Assembly (NCBI RefSeq): GCF_005508865.1
Contig: NZ_SCOM01000002.1
Span: forward strand, 1,054,001-1,118,000
From: Pseudomonas sp. F(2018)
Lineage (GTDB): Bacteria; Pseudomonadota; Gammaproteobacteria; Pseudomonadales; Pseudomonadaceae
Length of the DNA: 64,000 nucleotides
Direction: 5' to 3'
Under the pieces are notes generated by a model. The model ran no database searches. It saw only the letters and a list, made by a program, of their open reading frames with translations, and was not told where the DNA came from. Position numbers and translations under genes: made by a program. Shown here piece by piece: positions 8,599-19,971 of this stretch; position 1 is the first letter of the stretch, and every line of letters begins with the position of its first letter.

Positions 8599-11500
8599 AA
8601 GGGAGTTTCCAGGGCGGCGTCAGTGCGCACGCCACGCCAGCGGTTGACCCGATGGCGCAGACGGTCGAGGTACAGGTAGACCACCGGGGTGGTGTAGAGG
8701 GTGAGCAACTGGCTGAGGATCAGCCCGCCGACGATAGCCAGGCCCAGCGGCTGGCGCATCTCGGCGCCTTCGGCCTGGCCCAGCAGCAGCGGCAGCGCGC
8801 CGAGCATGGCGGCCAGGGTGGTCATCATGATCGGGCGGAAGCGCAGCAGGCAGGCTCGACGGATCGACTCCTGCGGGCTGAGGTGTTCGTTGCGCTCCAG
8901 CTCCAGGGCCAGGTCGATCATCAGGATGGCGTTCTTCTTCACCACGCCGATCAGCAGGAACAGGCCGAGCAGCGAGACCATGCTGAACTCGCCGCCGGTG
9001 AGCAGGATCGCCGCCAGCGCGCCGACGCCGGCCGAGGGCAGCGTGGAGAGGATGGTCAGCGGGTGGATGTAGCTCTCGTAAAGGATGCCGAGGACGATGT
9101 ACACCACCAGCAGGGCGATCAGCAGCATCACCGGCTGGCCCTGGGCCTCCTTCTCGAACTGCCCGCCGGTGCCGCCGAGCACGCCCTGCACCTCGGTGGG
9201 CAGATTGAGCTCGGCCACCGCCTTGCGGATCGCCGCGTTGGCCTGGTCCTGACTGACGTCCGGCGCCAGGCTGTAGCCGATGCTCTCGGCGGCGAACTGG
9301 CCCTGGTGGTTGACCCGGTCCTCCTCCAGGCTGCGCTCCCAGCGGGCGAAGCCGGACAGCGGCACGCGCTGGCCATCGGCGGCGATCACCTGGATCTGGT
9401 CGAGCGCCTCCGGGTACTGGGCGTACTTGGGATCGATCTCCATCACCACGCTGTACTGGTTAAGCGTCTCGTAGATGGTGGAGATCTGCCGCTGGCTGAA
9501 GGCGTTGTTCAGCACGCTGGTGATCATCGCCATGTCCACGCCCAGGCGCTGGGCCGTGGCGCGGTCCACCACCAGGTTGATCTGCTGGGCGCCTTCGCCC
9601 TCGTTGGCGTCGATATCGGTCAGCTCGGGCAAGGCCGCCAACGCATCGCGCACCTTGGGCATCCACTGATTGAGCAGTTCGAGTTCGCTGGCCAGCAATA
9701 CGTACTCGTTTTCCGAGCTGCGCCCCTGGCGGCCGCCGAACTGTAGGTCCTGGTCGGACATCAGCATCAGCCGCGCGCCGGGCACCTTGGGCAGCTCGTC
9801 GCGCAGGCGGTCCATCACCTCGCGAGCCGAAATATCACGCTCGGCGATGGGCTTCAGGCGCACCACCAGGAAGGCGTTGTTGATGCCGCTCTCGCCGCCG
9901 ATGAAACCGGCCACGCTGTGGATCGCCGGGTCCTTGAGCAGGCCGTCGCGGAAGGCGTCCATCTTCGGTTGCATGACCTGGAACGACAGGCCGTCGTCGC
10001 CGCGCACGAAGCCGATCAGCTGGCCGGTGTCCTGCTCGGGCATGAGGTTCTTCGGCACCGTGGCGAACAGGTAGAAGTTACCGAAGATGGTCAGCAGCAG
10101 GATGAACAGGGTCAGCCGCGAATGCGCCAGGGCCCACTCCAGGCTGCGCCCGTAGAGCGCCAGCACGCGCTCCTGCACCCGCGCACCTACCTGCTGCAGG
10201 CGGCTCGGCTCGTGCTCCTCTTCCTCGGCCTTGAGCCAGCGGGCGCAGAGCATCGGCGTGAGGGTCAGCGACACGGCCAGGGAGATGAGGATGGCCGCCG
10301 TCAGGGTCACGGCGAACTCGCCGAACAGGCTGCCGACGATGCCGCCCATGAACAGGATGGAGAGGAACACCGCCACCAGCGACAGGTTCATCGACAGCAG
10401 GGTGAAACCCACCTCTTCCGCGCCCTTGAACGCCGCGGCCATGGGCTTCTCGCCGGCCTCGATATGTCGCGAGATGTTCTCCAGCACGACGATGGCGTCG
10501 TCCACCACCAGACCGGTGCAGATGATCAGCGCCATCAGCGACAGGTTGTTCAGCGAGAAGTCCAGCAGGTACATCACCGCGAAAGTGCCGACCAGCGACA
10601 CCGGCACCGCCAGCGCCGGGATCAGCGAGGCGCGCCAGCGGCCGAGGAACAGGAACACCACCATGATCACCAGGCCCACGGCGATCAGCAGTGTGCGCTC
10701 GGCTTCGTGCAGGCTGGCGCGGATCACCGGCGAGCGGTCCATCGCCACTTCCAGCTTGGCGCTGGCCGGCATCACCGCCTCCAGCGCCGGCAGTTCGGCG
10801 CGGATGTCCTCGATGGTCTGGATGATGTTGGCCCCCGGCTGGCGGTTGACCACCAGCAGCACGGCCTTCTCCTCGTTATAGAAGCCGGCGCTGTAGCGGT
10901 TCTCCACCGAGTCGCCGACCTTGGCCACATCGCTCAGGCGTACCGGCGCATGGTTCTGGTAGCGGATGATCAGGTCCTGGTAATCGGCGGCCTTGTGCAG
11001 CTGGTCGTTGGCCTGGATCTGCCAGTGACGATCGGCGTCGGTCAGATCGCCCTTGGGCCGGTCGCGGTTGGCCTGGGCGATGGCCGTGCGCACCTCGTCC
11101 AGCGCCACGCCGTACTGGTCGAGCAGGCGCGGCTCCAGCTGCACACGCACGGCCGGCAGCGAGCTGCCGCCGATCTGGATCTCGCCCACGCCCTGGACCT
11201 GCGCCAGCTTCTGCGCGATCACCGTGGAGGCCATGTCGTACAGCTGGCTCTTGTCCAGCTGCGGCGAGGTCAGCGACAGCACCATGATCGGCGCCTGCGA
11301 CGGGTTGAACTTCTTGTAGGTCGGCATGCTGCGCATGCCGCTGGGCAGCAGATTGCGCGCGGCGTTGATGGCCGCCTGTACCTCGCGGGCGGCGGCGTCC
11401 ACGTTGCGGCCGATCTTGAACAGAATGACGATCTGCGTGTTGCCCTGACTACTGCGGCTGGTCATCTCGCTGATGCCGGCGATGCTGCCCAGTGCACGCT

Positions 11501-11702
11501 CCAGCGGCGTGGCCACACTGGAGGCCATGGTCTGCGGGCTGGCGCCGGGCAGGCTGGCCTTGACCACGATGGCCGGGAAATCCATGTTCGGCAGCGGCGC
11601 CACCGATAGCAGGCGGAAGCTCACCAGCCCGGCAAGGATGATCGCCAGGCTCAGCAGCAGGGTTGCCACCGGCCGGCGGATAAAGGGCGCGGAGAGATTC
11701 AT
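8595..11702 (-). CDS. muxC: RND efflux inner-membrane pump MuxC (MdtC-like)
   Basis: 1035 residues, normal length for an HAE1-family RND pump. Residues 1-30 are TM1 ([20 protein letters not shown]). Two large periplasmic loops follow, and TM4 carries the proton-relay pair in [17 protein letters not shown]. It is a proton-driven drug exporter that partners MuxB as a heteromultimer, like MdtBC of E. coli. It overlaps muxB upstream and opmB downstream by 4 bases each, so the four genes are translationally coupled. Confidence 0.93.
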   Translation of the reverse strand: MNLSAPFIRRPVATLLLSLAIILAGLVSFRLLSVAPLPNMDFPAIVVKASLPGASPQTMASSVATPLERALGSIAGISEMTSRSSQGNTQIVILFKIGRNVDAAAREVQAAINAARNLLPSGMRSMPTYKKFNPSQAPIMVLSLTSPQLDKSQLYDMASTVIAQKLAQVQGVGEIQIGGSSLPAVRVQLEPRLLDQYGVALDEVRTAIAQANRDRPKGDLTDADRHWQIQANDQLHKAADYQDLIIRYQNHAPVRLSDVAKVGDSVENRYSAGFYNEEKAVLLVVNRQPGANIIQTIEDIRAELPALEAVMPASAKLEVAMDRSPVIRASLHEAERTLLIAVGLVIMVVFLFLGRWRASLIPALAVPVSLVGTFAVMYLLDFSLNNLSLMALIICTGLVVDDAIVVLENISRHIEAGEKPMAAAFKGAEEVGFTLLSMNLSLVAVFLSILFMGGIVGSLFGEFAVTLTAAILISLAVSLTLTPMLCARWLKAEEEEHEPSRLQQVGARVQERVLALYGRSLEWALAHSRLTLFILLLTIFGNFYLFATVPKNLMPEQDTGQLIGFVRGDDGLSFQVMQPKMDAFRDGLLKDPAIHSVAGFIGGESGINNAFLVVRLKPIAERDISAREVMDRLRDELPKVPGARLMLMSDQDLQFGGRQGRSSENEYVLLASELELLNQWMPKVRDALAALPELTDIDANEGEGAQQINLVVDRATAQRLGVDMAMITSVLNNAFSQRQISTIYETLNQYSVVMEIDPKYAQYPEALDQIQVIAADGQRVPLSGFARWERSLEEDRVNHQGQFAAESIGYSLAPDVSQDQANAAIRKAVAELNLPTEVQGVLGGTGGQFEKEAQGQPVMLLIALLVVYIVLGILYESYIHPLTILSTLPSAGVGALAAILLTGGEFSMVSLLGLFLLIGVVKKNAILMIDLALELERNEHLSPQESIRRACLLRFRPIMMTTLAAMLGALPLLLGQAEGAEMRQPLGLAIVGGLILSQLLTLYTTPVVYLYLDRLRHRVNRWRGVRTDAALETPL

Positions 11703-14700
11703 GGCGCCAGCGCCACTCCCGAGGCGCTACGGCCCAGCAGGCGCCTTGAGAGGCGATCGAAGGCCAGGTAGATCACCGGAGTGGTGAACAAGGTCAGCAC
11801 CTGGCTCAGCAGCAGACCGCCGACCATCACCAGGCCCAGCGGCTGGCGCAGCTCGGCGCCGGAGCCCGAGGCCAGCATCAGCGGGATGGCGCCGAACAGC
11901 GCGGCCAGGGTGGTCATCAGGATCGGCCGGAAACGCAGCAGCGCGGCCTGGTAGATGGCCTCCTGCGGCGCCATGCCCTGGTGCCGCTCGGCCTCCAGGG
12001 CGAAGTCGATCATCATGATCGCGTTCTTCTTGACGATGCCGATCAGCAAAATGATGCCGATGATGGCGATCAGGCCCAGGTCGTTGCCGGTCAGCAGCAG
12101 CGCCAGCAGCGCGCCGACACCGGCCGACGGCAGCGTCGAGAGGATGGTGATCGGGTGGATGTAGCTCTCGTAGAGCACGCCGAGCACGATGTACATGGTG
12201 ACGATGGCCGCCAGGATCAGCAGCAGCGTGCTCGACAGCGAGGCGCGGAAGGCCTCGGAGGCGCCCTGGAACTGGCTCTGGATGCCGGCAGGCATGCCGA
12301 TCTGCTGCTCGACCCGTTCGATCACCTCGACCGCCTGACCCAGCGACACGCCCGGCGCCAGGTTGAACGAGACGGTGACCGCGGGGAACTGGCCGATATG
12401 GTTGACCAGCAGGCTGGCCGAGCGCTCCTCGATCCGCGCCAGCGAGGCCAGCGGCACCTGACCGCCACTGGCGGTGGCCACGTGAATGCCCTGCAGGGCC
12501 TGCGGCCCCAGCGTGCCGGCGCCCTCGCTCTCCAGCACCACGCGGTACTGGCTGGCCTGGGTGAAGATGGTGGAAATCTGTCGCTGGCCGAAGGCGTCGT
12601 ACAGCGCGTCGTCGATATCGCCGACGCTCACGCCCAGGCGCGAGGCGGCGTCGCGGTCGATGCTGAGGAACACCTGCAGGCCCTGGTTCTGCAGGTCGCT
12701 GGCGATGTCGCGCAACTCCGGTTGCTCGCTCAGGGCGGCGATCAGTTTCGGCGTCCATTCATCCAGCAGCTTGCCGTCGGGAGACTCCAGGCTGAACTGG
12801 AACTGGGTGCGGCTGACCCGGTCCTCGATAGTCAGGTCCTGCACCGGCTGCAGGTACAGGGCGATGCCCGGCACCTTGGCCAGCTCAGGGCGTAGGCGCT
12901 CGATCACTTCGCTGGCGGTGACGTCGCGCTCGCGGTGCGGCTTGAGGTTGATCAGCAGGCGGCCGCTGTTCAGGGTCGGGTTGTCGCCGTCCACGCCGAT
13001 GTAGGACGACAGGCTGGAGACGTCCGGATCCTGCAGGATCACCGCGGCCAGGCGCTGCTGGCGCTCGCTCATGGCCTTGAAGGAGATCGACTGCGGCGCC
13101 TCGGAGATGCCCTGGATCACCCCGGTGTCCTGCACCGGGAAGAAGCCCTTGGGCACGGCCAGGTACAGCACCACGGTCAGCGCCAGGGTGCCGATGGCCA
13201 CCAGCAGGGTCAGGCCCTGGTGACGCAGGGTCCAGGTCAGGCCCACGGCGTAGCGCGCGATCAGACCGTCGATAAAGGCGCCGGCGCGTTTGTAGAAGCG
13301 CCCCTGCTCCTCTTCCTTCTCGGCCTTGAGCAGGCGCGCGCACATCATCGGCGTCAAGGTCAGCGACACCACCAGGGAGATCAGGATGGCCACCGCCAGG
13401 GTGATGGCGAACTCGCGGAACAGGCGCCCTACCACGTCGGCCATGAACAGCAGCGGGATGAGCACGGCGATCAGCGAGAAGGTCAGCGAGATCAGGGTGA
13501 AGCCGATCTGCCTGGCACCCTTGAGGGCGGCGTTGAACGGTGTCTCGCCCTCCTCCAGGTGGCGGGCGATGTTCTCCAGCATGACGATGGCATCGTCCAC
13601 CACGAAGCCGGTGGCGATGGTCAGCGCCATCAGCGTCAGATTGTTGATCGAGAAGCCGGCCAGGTACATGACGCCGAAGGTGCCGATCAGCGACAGCGGC
13701 ACCGCGATGGACGGGATGATGGTGGCGGACACCTTGCGCAGGAACAGGAAGGTCACCAGCACCACCAGGCCGATGGCCAGGACCAGCTCGAACTGCACGT
13801 CCTTGACCGCCGCACGGATGGTCTGGGTGCGGTCGGTGAGCACCTGAACTTCCAGGCTGGCCGGCAGCGATGCGGTGATCTGCGGCAGCAGGCGCTGGAT
13901 GCGGTCGACCACCTCGATGACGTTGGCGCCCGGCTGGCGCTGGATGGTCAGCAGCACCGTCTCGTTGCGATCGGCCCAGGCGGCCAGGCGCTCGTTCTCG
14001 GCACCGTCCACCACGCTGGCGACGTCACGCAGGCGCAAGGCTGCGCCGTTCTCGTACTTGAGGATCAGGTCCTGGTACTCGTCGGCGGACTTGAGCTGGT
14101 CATTGGCGTCCAGCTGGGAGACGCGGGTCGGGCCGTCGAAGTTGCCCTTGGGCTGGTTGACGTTCTGCGCGGCGATCAGCTCGCGCACGTCGGCCAGGTT
14201 GAGGCCATGGCTGGCCAGGGCCTCGGGATCGACCTTGATGCGCACCGCCGGGCGTTGGCCGCCAGCCAGGCTGACCAGGCCGACGCCACTGATCTGCGCG
14301 ATCTTCTGCGCCATGCGCGTATCGATCAGGTCGTGCACCTGGGTCAGCGGCAAGGTGTTGGAGCGAATCGCCAGGGTCAGTACCGGGGTATCCGCCGGGT
14401 TGACCTTGTTGTACACCGGCGGCGCCGGCAGATCGTCAGGTAGCAGGTTGGTGGCGGCGTTGATGGCCGCCTGCACTTCCTGCTCGGCCACGTCCAGATT
14501 CACATCCAGGGTGAAACGCAGGGTGATCACCGAGGCGCCGCCCGAACTGGTCGAGGACATCTGCTTGAGGCCCGGCATCTGGCCGAACTGGCGCTCCAGC
14601 GGCGCGGTCACCGCGCTGGTCATCACCTGCGGGCTGGCGCCTGGGTAAAGGGTGAGCACGCGGATGGTCGGGTAGTCGACTTCCGGCAGCGCGGAAACCG

Positions 14701-14797
14701 GCAGCAGGCGGTAGGCGATCAGACCGGTAAGGAAGATCGCCACCATCAACAGCGTGGTGGCGACCGGCCGCAGGATGAACAGGCGCGAGGCGTTCAT
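11699..14797 (-). CDS. muxB: RND efflux inner-membrane pump MuxB (MdtB-like)
   Basis: 1032 residues, full-length HAE1-family RND pump. TM1 is [20 protein letters not shown], and the TM4 proton-relay motif is [20 protein letters not shown]. The second half repeats the fold and ends with [20 protein letters not shown]. It acts with MuxC as a heteromeric pump, fed through the adaptor MuxA and emptied through OpmB. Its ATG overlaps the muxA stop codon, and muxC starts in its own stop. Confidence 0.93.
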   Translation of the reverse strand: MNASRLFILRPVATTLLMVAIFLTGLIAYRLLPVSALPEVDYPTIRVLTLYPGASPQVMTSAVTAPLERQFGQMPGLKQMSSTSSGGASVITLRFTLDVNLDVAEQEVQAAINAATNLLPDDLPAPPVYNKVNPADTPVLTLAIRSNTLPLTQVHDLIDTRMAQKIAQISGVGLVSLAGGQRPAVRIKVDPEALASHGLNLADVRELIAAQNVNQPKGNFDGPTRVSQLDANDQLKSADEYQDLILKYENGAALRLRDVASVVDGAENERLAAWADRNETVLLTIQRQPGANVIEVVDRIQRLLPQITASLPASLEVQVLTDRTQTIRAAVKDVQFELVLAIGLVVLVTFLFLRKVSATIIPSIAVPLSLIGTFGVMYLAGFSINNLTLMALTIATGFVVDDAIVMLENIARHLEEGETPFNAALKGARQIGFTLISLTFSLIAVLIPLLFMADVVGRLFREFAITLAVAILISLVVSLTLTPMMCARLLKAEKEEEQGRFYKRAGAFIDGLIARYAVGLTWTLRHQGLTLLVAIGTLALTVVLYLAVPKGFFPVQDTGVIQGISEAPQSISFKAMSERQQRLAAVILQDPDVSSLSSYIGVDGDNPTLNSGRLLINLKPHRERDVTASEVIERLRPELAKVPGIALYLQPVQDLTIEDRVSRTQFQFSLESPDGKLLDEWTPKLIAALSEQPELRDIASDLQNQGLQVFLSIDRDAASRLGVSVGDIDDALYDAFGQRQISTIFTQASQYRVVLESEGAGTLGPQALQGIHVATASGGQVPLASLARIEERSASLLVNHIGQFPAVTVSFNLAPGVSLGQAVEVIERVEQQIGMPAGIQSQFQGASEAFRASLSSTLLLILAAIVTMYIVLGVLYESYIHPITILSTLPSAGVGALLALLLTGNDLGLIAIIGIILLIGIVKKNAIMMIDFALEAERHQGMAPQEAIYQAALLRFRPILMTTLAALFGAIPLMLASGSGAELRQPLGLVMVGGLLLSQVLTLFTTPVIYLAFDRLSRRLLGRSASGVALAP

Positions 14798-15996
14798 GCG
14801 CCCTGCTTCTGTGCGGCCTGGCCCTGCGGTTGGGCCAGGGCACCCGGCTCGTTGCCGATCACCTGCACCTGGCTGCCTTCCTTGAGCTTGTCGGTGCCTT
14901 CCAGCACCAGGCGCTCGCCGACCTTGACGCCCGAATCGATCAGGCTGGTGGCGCCATCGCTGGCGCCGACCTTGATGTCGCGCAGCTGCACCTTGTCATC
15001 GGCGCCGAGGACGAAGACGAAGGTGCCACGGGCGCCGAACTGCACGGCAGCGGACGGAATCAGCGTGGCCTGCTGGCGGGTCTCGACGCGCAGGCGCACG
15101 TTGACGAACTGGTTGGGGAACAGCCCCTCGCCGGCATTGGCGAAGCGCGCCTTGAGCTTGACGGTGCCGGTGGCCACGTCGATCTGGTTGTCCAGGCTGT
15201 GCAGCTCGCCTTCGGCCAGCAGTTGCTGCTCGCCACGATCCCAGGCCTGCACCAGCAGCTTCTGGTTGGCGCGCACCTTGGCCAGCACCGGCGGCAGGTC
15301 CTTCTCCGGCAGGGTGAAGTTGACGGCGATCGGCTCGACCTGGGTGATCACCACCAGCGGCGTGGTGTCGCTGCTGCGCACCAGGTTGCCGAGGTCCACC
15401 TGGCGCAGGCCGAGGCGGCCGGAAATCGGTGCGCGAATCCGGGTAAAGTCGAGGTTGAGGCGCGCGTCGGCAACTGCGGCGTGGTTGCTCTTCACCGTGC
15501 CCTTGTACTGGCCGACCAGCGCCTGCTGGGTGTCCAGGGTCTGCTTGGCGATGCTGTCCTCGGCGTACAGACCCTGGTAGCGCGCCAGGTCGATCTCGGC
15601 GTTCTTCAGCTGCGCCTGGTTCTGCGCCAGGGTGCCCTCGGCCTGCTGCAGCGCCACCTGATACGGGCGCGGGTCGATCTGCGCCAGCAGGTCGCCGGCC
15701 TTGACCAGCTTGCCCTCCTCGAAGAACACCTTGACCAGCTCACCATCCACCCGCGAGCGCACGTTGACGGTGTTCAGCGCGGTGACGGTGCCCAGGGCCT
15801 TGAGTTCGATATGGAAGTCGCCGCTGCCGACCTCGGTCAGGCGCACCGGCACCGGGCCTTCCCAGGGACTGTTACCCTCCTTCTTCTGTTCCGGCTTGCC
15901 GGGCAGCAGCCACCACACCAGCACGGCGCCGAGCAGTACGACCAGGGCGATCAGCCAGGGGCGAGAGAGTCTGGGGAAACGACGGGATTCGGGCAT
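14794..15996 (-). CDS. muxA: RND efflux periplasmic adaptor MuxA (MdtA-like)
   Basis: About 400 residues. An N-terminal membrane anchor or signal segment ([20 protein letters not shown], about residues 12-31) is followed by the lipoyl-like half ([20 protein letters not shown]), a coiled-coil hairpin, the second lipoyl half ([20 protein letters not shown]) and the beta-barrel domain. It bridges the MuxB/C pumps to OpmB. The frame is open to a TTG at 16053, but the ATG at 15996 gives a normal membrane-fusion-protein N-terminus. It is the first gene of the four-gene operon; the tpx terminator lies upstream at 16115-16143. Confidence 0.92.
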   Translation of the reverse strand: MPESRRFPRLSRPWLIALVVLLGAVLVWWLLPGKPEQKKEGNSPWEGPVPVRLTEVGSGDFHIELKALGTVTALNTVNVRSRVDGELVKVFFEEGKLVKAGDLLAQIDPRPYQVALQQAEGTLAQNQAQLKNAEIDLARYQGLYAEDSIAKQTLDTQQALVGQYKGTVKSNHAAVADARLNLDFTRIRAPISGRLGLRQVDLGNLVRSSDTTPLVVITQVEPIAVNFTLPEKDLPPVLAKVRANQKLLVQAWDRGEQQLLAEGELHSLDNQIDVATGTVKLKARFANAGEGLFPNQFVNVRLRVETRQQATLIPSAAVQFGARGTFVFVLGADDKVQLRDIKVGASDGATSLIDSGVKVGERLVLEGTDKLKEGSQVQVIGNEPGALAQPQGQAAQKQGA

Positions 15997-16114
15997 TTGC
16001 GAGATCACTATCCTGGGGAGGGTGAACGATAAGTACTCCCAGCAGCCAGGCAAAGGGTCTTTACCGCCTTTTTACCCTTCTTAGACGTAACAAGAAGTTG
16101 GAAATTTAGAAACG

Positions 16115-16143
16115 ACAACGGCCTGCAGATGGCAGGCCGTTGT
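16115..16143 (-). terminator. Rho-independent terminator of tpx
   Basis: A perfect 12-bp stem, ACAACGGCCTGC at 16115-16126 and its complement at 16132-16143, with a 5-base loop. On the minus strand it is followed by CGTTTCT. It separates tpx from the downstream muxA operon. Confidence 0.8.
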
Positions 16144-16157
16144 GTGATACGCGCAAA

Positions 16158-16658
16158 TTACTTCAGTGCGGCGATGGCGGCGGCGTAGTTCGGCTCATCG
16201 GCGATCTCGCCGACCAGCTCGCTGTGCAGCACCTTGTCATGCTCATCCAGCACCACCACGGCGCGGGCGGAGACGCCGGCCAGCGGGCCGTTGGCGATGG
16301 CCACTCCGTAGTCCTTGAGGAACTCGGCGCCACGCATGGTGGACAGGTTGATCACGTTCTCCAGGCCTTCGGCACCGCAGAAACGCGCCTGGGCGAACGG
16401 CAGGTCGGCGGAGATGCACAGCACCACGGTGTTGGCCAGTTTGCTGGCCTCGGCGTTGAACTTGCGTACCGAGGTGGCGCAGGTCGGGGTGTCCACGCTC
16501 GGGAAGATGTTCAGTACCTTGCGCTTGCCGGCCAGGCTGGCGAGGCTGACATCGGACAGGTCCTTGGCCACCAGCTTGAATGCCGGGGCCTGCTGACCGG
16601 CTTGCGGCAGCTGGCCGTCGACCTGAATCGGGGTGCCCTTGAGGGTTACTTGAGCCAT
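16158..16658 (-). CDS. tpx: Thiol peroxidase Tpx (atypical 2-Cys peroxiredoxin)
   Basis: 166 residues, the standard Tpx length. The peroxidatic cysteine is C60 in [13 protein letters not shown] and the resolving cysteine is C94 in [12 protein letters not shown]. It reduces hydroperoxides in the periplasm or cytoplasm using thioredoxin. A GAAGGA ribosome binding site precedes the ATG. A terminator follows the gene, so it is probably monocistronic or read from the upstream acetyltransferase. Confidence 0.96.
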   Translation of the reverse strand: MAQVTLKGTPIQVDGQLPQAGQQAPAFKLVAKDLSDVSLASLAGKRKVLNIFPSVDTPTCATSVRKFNAEASKLANTVVLCISADLPFAQARFCGAEGLENVINLSTMRGAEFLKDYGVAIANGPLAGVSARAVVVLDEHDKVLHSELVGEIADEPNYAAAIAALK

Positions 16659-16694
16659 TGCGAGTCCTTCTCTATTGATGGCGGAAAGCCCGCG

Positions 16695-17336
16695 TCAGGC
16701 GCTTGCCTGCTGCGCGGGCTGCGGATTGGGGTGGAAGAATACATGCTCGCGGATCGGTCCGACCGCCACTTCGCCAATTTCTTCGTAACCCTGACGTTTG
16801 TAGAACTCCAGGTAGTGGGGGTTGCCGGTGTCCAGCACCACGCCCTGGGAGCCGGCATCCTCGGCGCACCATTCATGCAGCGCGGCGAGCAACTGCTCGC
16901 CGAGCTTCTGCCCCTGGAACTGCGGGTGCACGCCGAGCAGCGGCAGAACGTGATACGGCCCCGGCGGCAGGCAGGCGAGCACGGCATCGTGGTATTCCAG
17001 ATAGCGCTTGGTGCAGCGGAAGCCGGTGGTCATCAGCATACGCAGGCGCCAGCCCCAGCTCTCGGTGATGCCCAGCCGGCGAATCGGCGGCGCGATCAAC
17101 GCAATGCCCACCAGGCGTTCCTCGATGAGCAGGCCGATGGCGGGTAGATCCTCGGCGAAGTGCTGCTGCACCAGCTCGCGCACCGTGGCGCGCACGCGCT
17201 GGTCGAAGCCCGGGCGCTCGCTCTCGAACAGGTAGGCGAAGGTCGGGTCGTGGCGGTAGGCGTGATACAGCAGCGAGCGGGCCTCGCGGCTGTAGCCATG
17301 ATCGAGCAGGCGGACTTCGGCGGTACGGTGCGGCAT
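16695..17336 (-). CDS. GNAT-family N-acetyltransferase
   Basis: 213 residues. The GNAT acetyl-CoA pyrophosphate-binding region is readable as LLGVHPQFQGQKLGEQLL (motif A, about residues 138-155), followed by VVLDTGNPHYLEFYKRQGYE (motif B). Start at 17336 (MPHRTAEVRLL) with an AGAGG ribosome binding site. It is divergent from xthA across 147 bases and followed by tpx on the same strand. The acceptor is unknown. Confidence 0.88.
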   Translation of the reverse strand: MPHRTAEVRLLDHGYSREARSLLYHAYRHDPTFAYLFESERPGFDQRVRATVRELVQQHFAEDLPAIGLLIEERLVGIALIAPPIRRLGITESWGWRLRMLMTTGFRCTKRYLEYHDAVLACLPPGPYHVLPLLGVHPQFQGQKLGEQLLAALHEWCAEDAGSQGVVLDTGNPHYLEFYKRQGYEEIGEVAVGPIREHVFFHPNPQPAQQASA

Positions 17337-17483
17337 CAGGCTGACCTCTTGTTGGGAGTTTCTTGTTGTTATGCATCCGACGGGTCGCCAGCCAAGGTAG
17401 CACCGCCGCCCTACCCTCGCCAGACGCTGGCCGCCGCGCGGGAGCTGGGCTAGCATCGCGGTTTTCCCTGTCGGTAGCCCTCC

Positions 17484-18296
17484 ATGAAGATCGTTTCCTT
17501 CAATATCAACGGCCTGCGCGCCCGCCCGCACCAGTTGCAGGCGCTGATCGAGAAACACCAGCCGGACGTGATCGGCCTGCAGGAAACCAAGGTCTCCGAC
17601 GACCAGTTCCCCGAAGCGGAAATCCGCCAGCTCGGCTACCACGTGCACTACCACGGCCAGAAGGGCCACTACGGCGTCGCCCTACTCTCGCGTCAGGCAC
17701 CGCTGGAGCTGCACAAGGGCTTCCCCAACGATGGCGAGGAATCCCAGCGCCGCTTTATTTACGGCACCTTCGCCGACCAGCACGGCAACCCGGTCACGGT
17801 GATGAACGGCTACTTCCCCCAGGGCGAGAGCCGCGACCATCCGGTGAAATTCCCTGCTAAGCAGCGCTTCTATGCCGACCTGCAGCAACTGCTGGTGGAG
17901 CGCTTCGACCCGGCCCAGGCGCTGGTGGTAATGGGCGACATCAATATCTCGCCGGAGGACATCGACATCGGCATCGGCGAGCCCAATCGCCTGCGCTGGC
18001 TGAAGACCGGCAAGTGCAGCTTCCTGCCGGAAGAGCGCGAGTGGCTGGCCACCCTCAAGGGCTGGGGCCTGACGGACAGCTTCCGTCACCTCAACCCGGC
18101 GGTGAATGACCGCTTCAGCTGGTTCGACTACCGCAGCCGCGGCTTCGAGGACGAACCCAAGCGCGGCCTGCGCATCGACGTGATCCTGGCCACCGCGGCC
18201 TTGCAGGCGCGCTTCAAGGACGGCGGCATCGACTACGACCTGCGCGGCATGGAAAAGCCCTCGGACCACGCGCCGATCTGGCTGGAGCTGAGCTGA
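17484..18296 (+). CDS. xthA: Exodeoxyribonuclease III (AP endonuclease)
   Basis: 270 residues, the usual ExoIII length. Catalytic landmarks are N7 (SFNINGLRA), E34 ([11 protein letters not shown]), the D/N pair in [16 protein letters not shown], the D in RIDVILA, and the terminal [10 protein letters not shown] with the catalytic histidine. It is a Mg-dependent 3'-5' exonuclease and class II AP endonuclease of base excision repair. A terminator at 18314-18339 closes the gene. Confidence 0.96.
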   Translation: MKIVSFNINGLRARPHQLQALIEKHQPDVIGLQETKVSDDQFPEAEIRQLGYHVHYHGQKGHYGVALLSRQAPLELHKGFPNDGEESQRRFIYGTFADQHGNPVTVMNGYFPQGESRDHPVKFPAKQRFYADLQQLLVERFDPAQALVVMGDINISPEDIDIGIGEPNRLRWLKTGKCSFLPEEREWLATLKGWGLTDSFRHLNPAVNDRFSWFDYRSRGFEDEPKRGLRIDVILATAALQARFKDGGIDYDLRGMEKPSDHAPIWLELS

Positions 18297-18313
18297 TCCG
18301 CAGCGCCCGAATC

Positions 18314-18339
18314 AGGCCACCAGCAAGGTGGCCTTTTTT
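18314..18339 (+). terminator. Rho-independent terminator of xthA
   Basis: Stem AGGCCACC (18314-18321) and GGTGGCCT (18327-18334) with a 5-base loop, running into a T tract ending at 18339. Confidence 0.9.
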
Positions 18340-18368
18340 ATGCCCAGCCCGCATGCCAGAGCGGCGCA

Positions 18369-18402
18369 CTGTAACCTGACTGCAACTTAACCGACTTATT
18401 CT
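18369..18402 (+). promoter_or_regulatory. Pho-box-like promoter of the PstS-OmpA gene
   Basis: Two direct heptamers, CTGTAAC at 18369-18375 and CTGCAAC at 18380-18386, are separated by 4 bases (11-base period). This is the geometry of PhoB boxes, whose consensus repeat is CTGTCAT. A TATTCT that could be the -10 element follows 10 bases downstream. The site is 55-72 bases before the ATG. Five of seven and four of seven bases match the consensus heptamer, so this is a candidate only. Confidence 0.5.
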
Positions 18403-18440
18403 GCGCGCACTTTCCCAGCCCCCTAGAAGGTGTCTGCTAC

Positions 18441-19805
18441 ATGTCGCGCGCCCTGCCAGTCAGTGATCGGCACAACCTCGGCCATGTTTACGCATGGCTG
18501 TTCCTCGGCTTCATCTGCTACGCCCTGCCCTGGTCGGTGTTCGCTGCCGACAGCACCACCCTGATGCGTATCCAGGGCTCCAACACCATCGGCGCCAAGC
18601 TCGGCCCGGCACTGGTCGGCGGCCTGTACGAGAGCCAGGGCTTTGCCAACGTGCGTATCGAAAAAGGCGCGGAGAACGAGCAGCGCGTCCTGGCCGAGGA
18701 CAAGCTGGGCCGCACCCTGCAGGTGAACGTGGCGGCCCACGGCTCGGGTACCGGCTTCGTCGCCCTGCAGGACGGCAGCGCCGACCTGGCCGCCTCCTCG
18801 CGGCCGATCAAGGATGCCGAGGCCACGACCCTGCAGCCCCTTGGCGATATGCGCGGTGCCAGCGCCGAGCAGGTGATCGCCATCGACGGCCTGGCCATCA
18901 TCGTCCATCCGGGTAACCCGGTAAGCGCGCTGACCACCGAACAGCTGGCCGCCGTGTTCGCCGGCGAGATCAAGGACTGGAGCGCACTGGGCGGCAATCC
19001 CGGTGCGATCCAGCTGTACGCCCGCGACGACAAGTCGGGCACCTTCGATACCTTCAAGGAGCTGGTCCTGGCCGCCCACGGCAAGAGCCTGGGTGGCGCG
19101 GCCAAGCGCTTCGAGTCCAGCGACCAGCTGTCCGACGGCGTCAGCCAGGATCCCGGCGGCATCGGTTTCATCGGCCTGCCCTACGTGCGCCAGAGCAAGC
19201 CCCTGGCGATAGCCGACGGTGAGTCGCAGCCGATGCTGCCGAGCACCACGCTGATCGCCACCGAGGACTACCCGCTGTCGCGTCGGCTGTTCCTGTACAA
19301 CCCGCCCGGCACCACCAACGAGTGGGTGCAGTCGCTGGTGCAGTTCGCCCATAGCCCGGCCGGCCAGGCCATCGTGGCCAAGGCCGGCTTCATTCCGCAG
19401 ACCGTGCAGGCGGTCAAGGTCGAAGCCTCTGCGCAGATGCCGGCGGACTACCGCAAGCTAGCCGAGGAGGCCCAGCGCCTGTCGGTCAACTTCCGCTTCC
19501 AGGAAGGCAGCGCCGAGCTGGACAACAAGGCCCAACGCGACATTGACCGGCTGCTGGACTACCTCAAGGCCAACGACAAGCTGCGCCAGAAGGTGGTGCT
19601 GGTCGGCTTCGGCGATGCCAAGAGCGACCCGCAGCGCGCCGCCCTGCTGTCCAAGCTGCGCGCCATGGCCGTGCGCCGTGACCTGTCCAAGGGCGGCGTG
19701 ATCTTCCGTGAGATCACCGGCCTCGGCGAGCAGATGCCGGTGGCGGCCAACAGCGCTGACGACGGGCGCCTGAAGAACCGCCGCGTCGAAGTGTGGGTCT
19801 ACTAG
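18441..19805 (+). CDS. PstS-type phosphate-binding domain fused to an OmpA-like domain
   Basis: 454 residues. An N-terminal membrane or signal segment (about 16-36, ending SVFAAD) leads into a PstS-like periplasmic binding domain: RIQGSNTIGAKLGPALV, the phosphate-loop-like GSGTGFVALQDG, and DDKSGTFDTFKELV. From about residue 340 an OmpA-like peptidoglycan-binding domain follows (VNFRFQEGSAELDNKAQRDI, then the NRRVEVWVY end). It probably binds phosphate or a related anion while attached to the cell wall. A Pho-box-like promoter lies upstream. No pst transporter genes are adjacent, so it is not part of a classic Pst operon. Confidence 0.85.
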   Translation: MSRALPVSDRHNLGHVYAWLFLGFICYALPWSVFAADSTTLMRIQGSNTIGAKLGPALVGGLYESQGFANVRIEKGAENEQRVLAEDKLGRTLQVNVAAHGSGTGFVALQDGSADLAASSRPIKDAEATTLQPLGDMRGASAEQVIAIDGLAIIVHPGNPVSALTTEQLAAVFAGEIKDWSALGGNPGAIQLYARDDKSGTFDTFKELVLAAHGKSLGGAAKRFESSDQLSDGVSQDPGGIGFIGLPYVRQSKPLAIADGESQPMLPSTTLIATEDYPLSRRLFLYNPPGTTNEWVQSLVQFAHSPAGQAIVAKAGFIPQTVQAVKVEASAQMPADYRKLAEEAQRLSVNFRFQEGSAELDNKAQRDIDRLLDYLKANDKLRQKVVLVGFGDAKSDPQRAALLSKLRAMAVRRDLSKGGVIFREITGLGEQMPVAANSADDGRLKNRRVEVWVY

Positions 19806-19872
19806 CCCGCAACCGCCTGTAACGTTCGGCGATTTGCCGGAGCACGTCACCCGCTCTAGCCTTGTTCCTGAC

Positions 19873-19957
19873 GGCTGCATGCGCAGCCCTCAGTGACGCC
19901 GGGCCCCTCTGGCGGCGAACCCTCGCCGCGATGTCGGAGTCACTGTCTGACTGACAG
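19873..19957 (+). promoter_or_regulatory. Leader of the TerC/Alx gene with three short hairpins
   Basis: The 166-base gap before the TerC gene contains three short dyads in a row: 19873-19888 (GGCTGC/GCAGCC), 19912-19929 (GCGGCG/CGCCGC) and 19943-19957 (CTGTC/GACAG). The E. coli homologue alx is controlled by a structured Mn/pH-responsive leader of the yybP-ykoY class. The conserved sequence of that class was looked for and not seen. Function is unproven. Confidence 0.3.
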
Positions 19958-19971
19958 CGACGGAGGGGCCG

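Noticed and set aside
9918..11609. Long plus-strand ORFs opposite muxC and muxB, up to 563 codons
   Set aside because: They are antisense shadows of high-GC RND genes, rich in His, Gln, Arg and Asp, without ribosome binding sites or family motifs.
19806..19971. yybP-ykoY manganese riboswitch before the TerC/Alx gene
   Set aside because: The conserved sequence blocks of the class could not be found; only generic hairpins are present, so only a structured leader is reported.
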